22,745 bases of DNA, from NCBI GenBank assembly GCA_039812685.1, contig JBDIBB010000069.1, positions 1 to 22,745 of the forward strand. Reading direction: 5' to 3'. The notes below the pieces were generated by a model. It was not told where the DNA came from, searched no databases, and saw only the letters and a list, made by a program, of their open reading frames with translations. The position numbers and the translations under genes were made by a program. This stretch comes from JBDIBB01 sp039812685. Lineage in GTDB: Bacteria > Acidobacteriota > Vicinamibacteria > Vicinamibacterales > JAFNAJ01. Numbering within the stretch: the first letter of the stretch is position 1; each line of letters opens with the position of its first letter. Shown piece by piece: positions 16,657-22,745 of this stretch.

Positions 16657-17514
16657 TTACCGCATCGGCCGCAACTCGGCGCGCTTGGAGGGCGCCGTAC
16701 CGCCCGGGGCGGCCCCTGTGATCGCCGACATCCACGAGCCGTACGTCGGGTTGGCCAGCACGATCCACCTGGTTCCCCACCAGTCGGCATAGGGCGCCAC
16801 GCGCGCATCGCGCTCGGCCACGGTACCCTGACTGGGCAGGAAGTCGCCGAGATCGTCGCCGACGAGCAGGAGGATGCGGAACTCGCGCGCCACCAGTTCG
16901 CGCCGGGTGGTCTTGTCGCTGGGCCATTCGGGCCGCTCGCGCCGCGTCAGCACCGTGTCGCGCGCCGGATCGAGCGGGAAGCCGAGCGCCGCGAGGTTGT
17001 CGCGCGTGGCGCGCTCCTCGCCCGGGTTGCGATTGGTGACGAAGAACACCGTCACGCCGCGGTCGCGCGCGTACTGCGTGAAGGCCACCGCGCCGGGGAT
17101 CGCCGCCGCCTTGCGCTCCTCGACCCAGGCGGCCCAGCCCGCCTCGGTGAAGGTGGCGTTGTCGAGGATCAGCCGGGCCTGATACGGCGAGTTGTCGAGG
17201 ACCGTCTCATCGGCGTCGAGGATGATGGCGGGCGGCAGGCTCGCCATCGGTTTCCCCACCTGTTCGATGGCCGCCGTCCAGCCGGGATCGGCCAGCGCGC
17301 GATCCAGTTGCAGCCGCGCCGTCGCGTAGGCCTGGAGCGCAGTCGCGCGGTACTCCACCGAGGTCTGCGTCCACAGGACGGCGTCGAGGTTCTCGGCCGC
17401 AGCGGGCGTCGCGCCCTGCGCCGGCGTGGGCGTGACGACGGGCGGCGTGGACCGGCTGGCACAGGCGGCCGAGACGACGAGCAGGAAGGCGAGGGGCGCA
17501 ACGCGAACGGACAT
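16657..17514 (-). CDS. Class C acid phosphatase lipoprotein (e(P4)-like, HAD superfamily)
   Basis: A 285-residue HAD phosphatase of the lipoprotein e(P4) kind, which removes phosphate from nucleotides or other monoesters outside the cytoplasm. ATG 17514 is preceded on its strand by GGAGGAA with a 7-base spacer. A hydrophobic leader ends in VSAAC, with C18 as the likely lipidated residue, so it should be membrane-anchored. The four HAD motifs are complete: D100-A-D102-E-T (nucleophile and acid/base), T160 in FVTNR, K201 in PSDKTTRR, and GDDLGDF with D220, D221 and D224. The lipobox has Ser rather than Leu or Val at -3, a little unusual. Length matches the family. It is convergent with the Omp85-like gene and divergent from the DUF3011 gene. 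Confidence 0.92.
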   Translation of the reverse strand: MSVRVAPLAFLLVVSAACASRSTPPVVTPTPAQGATPAAAENLDAVLWTQTSVEYRATALQAYATARLQLDRALADPGWTAAIEQVGKPMASLPPAIILDADETVLDNSPYQARLILDNATFTEAGWAAWVEERKAAAIPGAVAFTQYARDRGVTVFFVTNRNPGEERATRDNLAALGFPLDPARDTVLTRRERPEWPSDKTTRRELVAREFRILLLVGDDLGDFLPSQGTVAERDARVAPYADWWGTRWIVLANPTYGSWMSAITGAAPGGTAPSKRAELRPMR

Positions 17515-17671
17515 GCCGGGGTTCCTCCAGGCGCGCGATGGCGGCAGGCGCATGTCCCCGCAGTGTAGACCATCGACCGGCCGCCGACTTGCGCTATTGT
17601 TGCAGGTGCGATTGCCAGGAAGCTCTGCCGGTCGGCGGCAGCGCTCCACCGCCTTGCCCAGGAGAATCACC

Positions 17672-18310
17672 GTGCAGAGAACGCCATTCCGCCGCGCCGT
17701 GGCCGCGGCCGTCACGATGGGGCTGCTGGCAGCAGCGCTGCCGCCGGCCGCACGCGCCGACGAGCGCACGATCCGCTGCGAAAGCCGGCGGGGTCGGTAT
17801 CAGTTCTGTTCCGCGGACACCGAGAACCGCGTCGAGCTGCGACGGCAGTTCTCCGACACGCCGTGCGTGCTGTGGCGAACGTGGGGGTACGACTATCGCG
17901 GCGTGTGGGTCGACAACGGGTGCCGGGCCGAGTTCCGCGTGGGCCGTGGGGGCCTGAGCGGCGGGGCCGCCGCCGCCATCGTCGGCGGAATCGCCGCCGC
18001 CGCGATCATCGCCGGCATCGCCGCCAACAAGAGCGGTCACCACGACGAGTGGGACCGCCGCGTGCCCGAGTGGGCCATCGGCTCCTTCCGCGGCTGGGAC
18101 GACCGGGAGCGCCAGTTGCTGCAGGTGAACATCTCGCCGGGTGGCGGCGTGCAGGGCTGGGCCGACGCTGACGAGTTCACGGGCCGCATCGCGGGCGATC
18201 GTCTCTACGTGCGCGCGCGGACGTTCCGGATTCGTCCCAACGGCGACGGCATCCGGCTCGACGAGCAGGGTGGACGCCGGCAGCAGATCGACCTCTGGCG
18301 CACCTGGTGA
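17672..18310 (+). CDS. DUF3011 domain-containing secreted protein
   Basis: A 212-residue exported protein. GTG 17672 has AGGAG at 17660-17664 with a 7-base spacer and gives a signal peptide ending near ARA-DE (about residue 30). Residues about 34-90 contain the Cys-rich DUF3011 pattern: CES-x-GRYQFC, then PCVLWRTWGYDYRGVWVDNGCRAEF, with four Cys that could form two disulfides. Next comes a Gly/Ala-rich hydrophobic stretch (GGAAAAIVGGIAAAAIIAGIAA, about 95-116) like a glycine-zipper membrane helix. The last about 80 residues form a small beta-rich domain (WAIGSFRGWDDRERQLLQVNI ... YVRARTFRIRPNGDGIRL). The function of DUF3011 proteins is unknown; the sequence suggests an envelope protein held in a membrane by one helix. 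Confidence 0.82.
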   Translation: MQRTPFRRAVAAAVTMGLLAAALPPAARADERTIRCESRRGRYQFCSADTENRVELRRQFSDTPCVLWRTWGYDYRGVWVDNGCRAEFRVGRGGLSGGAAAAIVGGIAAAAIIAGIAANKSGHHDEWDRRVPEWAIGSFRGWDDRERQLLQVNISPGGGVQGWADADEFTGRIAGDRLYVRARTFRIRPNGDGIRLDEQGGRRQQIDLWRTW

Positions 18311-18386
18311 CCGCGCGCGGGGTGGAACCCGCCGCCTCGGTGGAGATCGTCGCTGGCGGGGCACGCGTCGGCCCGGACCGCGCGGT

Positions 18387-18851
18387 ATGATGCCTGCGAT
18401 GCCGCGTCTGCTGGCCGAGAGACTCACGCGCCTCGCGCACCTCTTCAACGGGGGCAGTCTCGATCTGCCGGACGGCCTGATCGATAGAGGCTGTGTCTTC
18501 AGGCTGAACGGCGTGGCCTACGAGGACACGATGGGGCGTCCCGTGACCGATCCGATCGTGCGGATGATCGCGCGCGGTCCGGCGGCCTATCGCTTTCTCG
18601 CCCAGGCCGTACGCTACGCGCTGCCGGACGCGCATCTCGGGCTTTCGGCGATCGAGCCGGCGCAATCCGAGATGGCCGGCCTGGTCACCGCGACCGCCAC
18701 CCTGGAGGGGACGCTGCGGGCCACGCACGGCGGCTTCACCTGCCGGGCGGCGGTGGCGCTGGTCACCGGCGCCCGCGGGCGCGTGTGCGAAGTGGCGGTC
18801 ATGCTCGACGAGGCGCTGGTGGCCGCCATCGCCCAGGCGCGGCGGCGATGA
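18387..18851 (+). CDS. Hypothetical protein, 154 residues
   Basis: I do not recognise this protein. The frame is long for its position and rich in ordinary residues (LFNGGSLDLPDGLIDRG ... RLNGVAYEDTMGRPVTDPIVRMIARGPAAYRFL). ATG codons at 18387, 18390 and 18399 compete and none has a strong ribosome site, so the start is uncertain within 12 bases. It has no signal peptide or membrane helix. Helices at the start, then alternating strands and a repeated-looking block (SEMAGLVTATATLEGTLRATHGGFTCRAAVALV), would suit a small alpha+beta fold such as NTF2-like, but this is a guess. It follows the DUF3011 gene by 76 bases and precedes trmO by 88, all on one strand, so a common transcript is possible. 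Confidence 0.65.
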   Translation: MMPAMPRLLAERLTRLAHLFNGGSLDLPDGLIDRGCVFRLNGVAYEDTMGRPVTDPIVRMIARGPAAYRFLAQAVRYALPDAHLGLSAIEPAQSEMAGLVTATATLEGTLRATHGGFTCRAAVALVTGARGRVCEVAVMLDEALVAAIAQARRR

Positions 18852-18939
18852 CGGCGGGCGGGGCGGCGGCCGCGCGGCTCGCGATCGTGGGTGATGGCCC
18901 TCGACCGCCACAGCCCTTCAGACGGCGCCGGAGCAGGAC

Positions 18940-19377
18940 ATGATCGACACCTTCACGTTCACCCCGATCGGCGTGCTGCGGACGCCGCACGACGAGACGG
19001 CGCAGATCCCCAAGGGCCGCGGCGCCGAGCACACCGCGGAGGGCGTCATCGAGATCCGCGAGGATCTGGAGGAAGGCCTCGCGGACATCGAGGGGTTCTC
19101 GCACCTGTTCGTGGTATGGGTGTTCCACCGGCAGCAGGAGGTGCGGCTCACGGTCACCCCGCCCAACGACACGCGCCCGCACGGCGTGTTCGCCACGCGG
19201 GCGCCGGCACGCCCGGTGCCCATCGGGCTGACCGTCGTGACGCTGCTGCGGCGGGAGGGCCGCCGCCTTCACGTGCGCGGCGTGGACATGCTCGACGGTT
19301 CGCCGGTGCTCGACATCAAGCCGTATCTCTCGAGCGTGGCCGACGGCGAGTTGCGCCGCGGCTGGCTCGATCGGTAG
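18940..19377 (+). CDS. trmO: tRNA (N6-threonylcarbamoyladenosine-37) methyltransferase, TrmO/TsaA family
   Basis: A 145-residue protein of the TrmO (TsaA, YaeB, VirR-like) family, which methylates t6A at position 37 of certain tRNAs with SAM, in the cytoplasm. ATG 18940 has GGAG at 18930-18933 with a 6-base spacer. It begins MIDTFTFTPIGVLRTPHDETAQIPKG, the usual family opening (x-PIG-x-[IVL]-x-[ST]P). It then shows IEGFSHLFVVWVFH, FATRAPARPVPIGLTVV (family R-x-P-x-RPNPIGLS) and VLDIKPYL near the end. The Asn of RPNPIG is Val here, a mild departure. The length fits the short one-domain form; E. coli TrmO is about 235 residues with an extra C-terminal domain. Confidence 0.88.
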   Translation: MIDTFTFTPIGVLRTPHDETAQIPKGRGAEHTAEGVIEIREDLEEGLADIEGFSHLFVVWVFHRQQEVRLTVTPPNDTRPHGVFATRAPARPVPIGLTVVTLLRREGRRLHVRGVDMLDGSPVLDIKPYLSSVADGELRRGWLDR

Positions 19378-19382
19378 TTCCT

Positions 19383-19411
19383 GCCGCCGGGCGCTCCCCC
19401 CGAGCGGCGGC
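19383..19411 (+). terminator. Hairpin after trmO
   Basis: GCCGCC (19383-19388) pairs with GGCGGC (19406-19411), and GCTC (19393-19396) pairs with GAGC (19402-19405), around a CCCCC loop, with a 4-base bulge on the left. It begins 6 bases after the trmO stop. It is a plausible terminator without a U-run. Confidence 0.4.
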
Positions 19412-19456
19412 GCCCCAACTCGTCCCACCGACCTGCCACTGACCCGGGGCCGACTC

Positions 19457-19539
19457 ATCGGGAGCGGTGCCGGCACCCTATAATCGGGAGGCTCCTCTTC
19501 GGAGCCCGCGCTCATCGCGCGGATCATCGGGAGGGTCTC
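19457..19539 (+). promoter_or_regulatory. Promoter and structured leader of the TonB-dependent receptor gene
   Basis: A perfect TATAAT lies at 19479-19484, 55 bases before the ATG, but nothing like TTGACA lies 17 bases upstream. The octamer ATCGGGAG occurs three times: 19457-19464 (at the -35 position), 19483-19490 (overlapping the -10) and 19526-19533 (part of the ribosome site GGGAGGG). A perfect 6-bp hairpin, GGCTCC-TCTTC-GGAGCC, is at 19490-19506, near the expected transcript start, followed by CGCG-CTCAT-CGCG. The spacing suggests control at initiation or in the leader, unproven. Confidence 0.6.
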
Positions 19540-22467
19540 ATGCTGCACCGCAGATTGCTGTCCGTCTTGTTGCTGGGCGCGGGTCTCTGGGCGGGTCCGG
19601 CCTTCGGCCAGGGCACGCCGACCGGCGGCGTGTCCGGAAAGGTGTTCGATCCCGACGGCCTTGCGCTGCCCGGGGTCACCATCGCGGCGGCCTCGCCTGC
19701 GCTGCAGGGGGTACGGACGGCGGTGTCCTCCGACAACGGCGACTACATCATCCCGTTCCTGCCGCCGGGCGCCTACTCGCTCACGTTCGAGCTCTCGGGA
19801 TTCTCGACGGTCAAGCGCGAGGTGACGGTGGTCATCGGCGAGACGCTCCCGGTGGACGTCAAGCTCGCGCTGGCCACGGTGACCGAGACCGTGGAGGTCA
19901 CCGGGACCGCGTCGACCGAAGTGACCTCGAACCTGACGGTGGCCAGCACGTACAAGGCCGACAACCTCGAGTTGCTGCCGGTGGGCCGCACGCTGAACTC
20001 GGCGGCGCTGCTCGCCCCGGGCGTCACCGACAACGGACCGGGCGGCAACATCATGGTCTCGGGCGCGATGTCCTACGAGAACCTGTTCCTCATCAACGGC
20101 GTGGTGGTGAACGAGAACCTGCGCGGCCAGGCCGTGGCGGCGTTCATCGAGGATGCCATTCAGGAGACCAAGGTCTCCACGGGCAGCATCTCGGCGGAGT
20201 ACGGGCGGTTCCAGGGCGGCGTGGTGAACATGATCACCAAGTCGGGCGGCAACCGCTTCAGCGGATCGGTCCGCGTGAGCCTCGCCAACGACTCCTGGGG
20301 CTCGCTCACGCCGTTCCCGGGCGACAGCAGCATCGACAAGACCGTCCCCACCTACGAGCTCACGGCGGGCGGGCCCGTCCTGAAGGACAAGCTGTGGTTC
20401 TTCGGCGCCGGCCGGTTCGAGAAGAACGAGGAGAACGTCACGCTCAGCTACACCGGCTACAACTACGTGCGCACCGACGACGAGAAGCGCTATGAGGGCA
20501 AGCTCACCTACGCGATCAACCAGCGCAACACGTTCAAGGGGAGCTACTCGAAGCGTCGGCTCGACACGCTGAACAACAGCTTCGGCACCGTCATCGACGC
20601 GAAGACCTTCTACGACAACGCCAACGAGGACATCCTCTACTCGTTGAACTACACGGGCGTGCTCACCGACAAGTGGTTCATCGAGGCGCAGTACTCCGAC
20701 CGCGACAAGAACTACATCGGCTCGGGGGCCACGACACAGGACCAGTACGCCGGCACCCCCATCTGGGATCGCTCGCGCGGGTCGGTGCGCTTCAACTCTC
20801 CGACGTTCTGCGCGGTGTGCGGCAGCGGCCTCGAGGTGCGCAACAACTGGAACACGCTGGTCAAGACCAACTACTTCCTGTCGACGAAGAGCGCCGGCTC
20901 GCACAACCTGGTGGCCGGCTACGACGTGTACAAGGAGATGCGCAAGAACGACAACTACCAGTCGGGCAGCAGCTACCGCGTGCAGGCGACCAGCGCCATC
21001 ATCGACGGCTACGACGTGTATCCCGTGTTCCGCACCGGCAACACCACCTACATCGACTACGTGCCGCTGGTGGAGCCGACCAAGGGCAACGACATCCGTA
21101 CCTACTCCTTCTTCGCGAACGACACCTGGCGGTTGAACAACAGCTTCACCTTCAACCTCGGCCTGCGCTACGACCGGAACACGTCGAAGGACCAGGCCGG
21201 CTCGCAGGTCGTGAAGGACTCCGCGTTCAGCCCGCGGCTGGGCATGACCTGGGACGTCAGAGGCGACGGGGTGTGGGTGGCCAACGCCGGGTTCGCACGT
21301 TACGTGCAGGGCATCAACACCGCCATCGTGGACGCGGGCTCGGCCGGCGGACGCACCGCCACGTTCAGCTACTTCTACCAGGGGCCGAACGTGAATGCCG
21401 ACGCAGGCCAGCCGCTGCTCACCAGCGAGCAGGCCTTGAAGGTGCTCTTCGACTGGTTCTTCGCCAACGGCGGCCTGGACCGCGCGACGCGCACGGCGCC
21501 CAGCGTGCCCGGCGTCACGGTGAAGGTGGGCCAGGGCCTCAGGGCCCCGAACTCCAACGAGTACATGGTGGGCGTCTCGCGGCAACTCGGCAACCGCGGC
21601 GTCGTCCGTGCGGACTTCCTCTACCGGGCGTACGCGGACTTCTACGGCGACTTCCGCGACATGAACACGGGCAAGGTCACCGACCCGTTCGGCCGCGTGT
21701 TCGACCTGACGATCGTCCGGAACACCGATCTCGCCAACCGCAGCTACAAGGGGCTCAACCTGCAGGCCAGCTACCGCTTCGGGCCCGCCTGGCAGGTGGG
21801 CGGCAACTACACGCTGTCGGCGCTGCGCGGCAACTTCGAGGGCGAGGACAGCGGCAGCGGTCCGCTGCGCTTCGCCGGTGACGACCAGCCGCAATATCGG
21901 GGCGAGTGGAACTACCCGACGGGCTATCTCTCCGGGGACCAGCGCCACAAGATCCGCATGTGGGCGAATTACCAGCTGCCCTTCGGCGACCACCTCGGTC
22001 GCTGGACCGTCGGTCTCGTCCAGCGGATCGACTCCTCTGACGCGTCGAGCGCCGACGGCACCATCGACGTGCGGCCGTACGTCACCAACCCTGGATACCA
22101 GTCGGTGCCCTCATCGGTGACCTACTACTTCGGCCCGCGCGGCGATCAACGCTACGATACCTACTGGCGAACCGACCTGTCGCTGAACTGGAACATGCGG
22201 CTCCGCGGGCTCGGCCGCACCGAGGTCTTCTTCCGCGGCGTGGTCACCAACCTCTTCAACAACTCGGCGGTGCTGGGCGGGAACGAGACCATCTACACCG
22301 TCACGAACAACCCGACCGGATTCGCCTACCAGCGGTTCAACCCGTTCACCGAGACGCCGGTCGAGGGCGTGCACTACGACTTCGGCCCCGAGTACATGCA
22401 GCCGACCGGTGTCGGCAGCTACCAGAGCCCGCGTGAGTTCAGCTTCTCGGTGGGCGTGAGGTTCTAG
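19540..22467 (+). CDS. TonB-dependent receptor, Oar-like, with N-terminal carboxypeptidase-regulatory-like domain
   Basis: A 975-residue outer-membrane transporter that imports a large or scarce nutrient using TonB energy. GGGAGGG at 19529-19535 precedes ATG 19540 by 4 bases. Signal peptide residues 1-24 end near AFGQ. Residues about 27-108 form a beta-sandwich of the carboxypeptidase-regulatory-like type (GGVSGKVFDPDGLALPGVTI ... LPPGAYSLTFELSGFSTV). The plug domain follows (about 120-235: PVGRTLNSAALLAPGV, FLINGVVVNENL, SAEYGRFQGGVVNMITKSGGN), then a long barrel ending in Phe (FSVGVRF). Such Oar-like receptors are abundant in Acidobacteriota and Bacteroidota. The substrate cannot be read; no SusD-like partner lies in the window. 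A CxxC pair (C424, C427) probably lies in an outer loop. The stop TAG is shared with a palindromic repeat arm. Confidence 0.93.
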   Translation: MLHRRLLSVLLLGAGLWAGPAFGQGTPTGGVSGKVFDPDGLALPGVTIAAASPALQGVRTAVSSDNGDYIIPFLPPGAYSLTFELSGFSTVKREVTVVIGETLPVDVKLALATVTETVEVTGTASTEVTSNLTVASTYKADNLELLPVGRTLNSAALLAPGVTDNGPGGNIMVSGAMSYENLFLINGVVVNENLRGQAVAAFIEDAIQETKVSTGSISAEYGRFQGGVVNMITKSGGNRFSGSVRVSLANDSWGSLTPFPGDSSIDKTVPTYELTAGGPVLKDKLWFFGAGRFEKNEENVTLSYTGYNYVRTDDEKRYEGKLTYAINQRNTFKGSYSKRRLDTLNNSFGTVIDAKTFYDNANEDILYSLNYTGVLTDKWFIEAQYSDRDKNYIGSGATTQDQYAGTPIWDRSRGSVRFNSPTFCAVCGSGLEVRNNWNTLVKTNYFLSTKSAGSHNLVAGYDVYKEMRKNDNYQSGSSYRVQATSAIIDGYDVYPVFRTGNTTYIDYVPLVEPTKGNDIRTYSFFANDTWRLNNSFTFNLGLRYDRNTSKDQAGSQVVKDSAFSPRLGMTWDVRGDGVWVANAGFARYVQGINTAIVDAGSAGGRTATFSYFYQGPNVNADAGQPLLTSEQALKVLFDWFFANGGLDRATRTAPSVPGVTVKVGQGLRAPNSNEYMVGVSRQLGNRGVVRADFLYRAYADFYGDFRDMNTGKVTDPFGRVFDLTIVRNTDLANRSYKGLNLQASYRFGPAWQVGGNYTLSALRGNFEGEDSGSGPLRFAGDDQPQYRGEWNYPTGYLSGDQRHKIRMWANYQLPFGDHLGRWTVGLVQRIDSSDASSADGTIDVRPYVTNPGYQSVPSSVTYYFGPRGDQRYDTYWRTDLSLNWNMRLRGLGRTEVFFRGVVTNLFNNSAVLGGNETIYTVTNNPTGFAYQRFNPFTETPVEGVHYDFGPEYMQPTGVGSYQSPREFSFSVGVRF

Positions 22468-22531
22468 CAGCCCGTGGCGAACGTGGCACTGCATTCGACC
22501 GGCGGGGCATCCCGGCCGGCGGCGTGGCTCC
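22464..22531 (+). repeat. Half-copy of the 5839-6004 palindromic element
   Basis: From the TAG stop at 22465 to 22531 the sequence matches 5840-5906 at 61 of 67 positions without gaps. As there, the stop codon of the preceding gene is the element's first TAG (CTAGCAGCCCGTGGCGAA). The opposite arm, ending CCACGG-x-CTGCTAG, is missing: the match ends and a different hairpin begins. Confidence 0.85.
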
Positions 22532-22555
22532 CAGACCTGCCCCGTGCCTGAAGGC

Positions 22556-22595
22556 ACGAACGGCCCCGCTGCTCTCGAGCAGCGGGGCCGTTCGT
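22556..22595. terminator. Strong terminator hairpin, 18-bp perfect stem
   Basis: Bases 22556-22573 pair perfectly with 22578-22595 around a CTCG loop, at 89 bases after the receptor stop. The core is CGGCCCCGCTGCT. It stands between convergent genes and likely ends both transcripts. No T-tract of note follows, only CGTTCC. Confidence 0.85.
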
Positions 22596-22603
22596 CGTTC
22601 CGG

Positions 22604-22652
22604 GCCAAGCCCCAAGCCCCAAGCCCCAAGCCTCAAGCCCCAAGCCTCAAGC
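22604..22652. repeat. Heptamer tandem repeat (CCCAAGC)n
   Basis: Seven consecutive 7-base units occur, of the form [CG][CT]CAAGC: one GCCAAGC, four CCCAAGC and two CTCAAGC (units 5 and 7). They lie between the terminator and the minus-strand gene end. As a heptamer in non-coding space it is likely a slippage-type repeat, variable between strains. Confidence 0.85.
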
Positions 22653-22664
22653 CCCACGCCGCCC

Positions 22665-22745
22665 CTACATCCCCTGCTCGTCGGCGCTGGGGCCGTAGAT
22701 GGCCGGTACCGGCACGTCGAGTTGGCGCAGGTAGACCGACAACTG
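22665..22745 (-). CDS. C-terminal 26 residues of a minus-strand protein (partial)
   Basis: Read on the minus strand from the right edge, 26 sense codons end with TAG (complement of 22665-22667). The peptide is QLSVYLRQLDVPVPAIYGPS followed by ADEQGM. It is open, has a natural protein-like composition unlike the Arg/Pro-rich shadows, and ends just before the convergent intergenic space, so it is probably the tail of a real gene. I cannot name the family from this fragment. Confidence 0.65.
   Translation of the reverse strand, partial: QLSVYLRQLDVPVPAIYGPSADEQGM

Noticed and set aside
18799..21993. A 1,064-codon minus-strand open frame opposite the TonB receptor
   Set aside because: Same reason. 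It also runs across trmO, the hypothetical gene and an intergenic region, which a real gene would not be expected to do.
22604..22652. CRISPR array
   Set aside because: The units are 7 bases in direct tandem with no spacers, and no cas genes are nearby.

Overview
The window is very GC-rich double-stranded bacterial chromosome (GC by eye well above 60%, strong G/C third-position bias, long open frames on both strands of real genes). A large Oar-like TonB-dependent receptor with an N-terminal carboxypeptidase-regulatory-like domain, a DUF3011 protein, secreted LAEGAT-type repeats and a tetraether-synthase-like radical SAM enzyme together suggest an Acidobacteriota member, perhaps Vicinamibacteria. 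This assignment is inference; there is no rRNA in the window. I see no tRNA, rRNA, CRISPR array, phage gene or transposase gene.

Layout. 2-1333 (+) is the 3' part of a repetitive secreted-type protein broken by one in-frame TAA. Its end meets, tail to tail, a two-gene ABC-2 exporter on the minus strand (ATPase 3461-2616, permease 2611-1337). A divergent intergenic region (3462-3763) carries a phased array of CCCGTTCG boxes and a candidate promoter in front of a 692-residue radical SAM protein (3764-5842, +) of the Tes/MJ0619 type. The gene stops inside one end of a 166-bp imperfect palindrome (5839-6004), and hairpins separate it from a convergent 1,556-residue protein (10802-6132, -). That protein joins an acyl-adenylating enzyme, a long unassigned middle and a C-terminal GNAT domain. 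A stand-alone GNAT (11003-11416, +) is divergent from it. Next come a cyclopropane-fatty-acid-synthase-type methyltransferase and a geranylgeranyl-reductase-type flavoprotein (11637-14069, +), spaced as an operon.

The right third holds envelope and housekeeping genes. These are a secreted protein of unknown function followed after 5 bases by a one-POTRA Omp85-like barrel (14236-16547), a class C acid phosphatase lipoprotein (17514-16657, -), a DUF3011 protein (17672-18310), a small hypothetical protein (18387-18851), the tRNA-A37 methyltransferase TrmO (18940-19377) and the TonB-dependent receptor (19540-22467). The receptor's stop codon lies in a half-copy of the same palindromic element, followed by an 18-bp-stem terminator, a heptamer tandem repeat, and the last 26 codons of a minus-strand gene running off the window.

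The most interesting theme is lipid chemistry. A Tes/Mss-like radical SAM enzyme, an acyl-adenylating GNAT fusion, a fatty-acyl-chain methylating enzyme, an FAD reductase and an ABC exporter lie within about 12.7 kb. They may form an acyl-chain remodelling neighbourhood for membrane-spanning or branched lipids, but only the methyltransferase-reductase pair and the ABC pair are arranged as operons. The second theme is a mobile-looking palindrome that sits exactly on stop codons.
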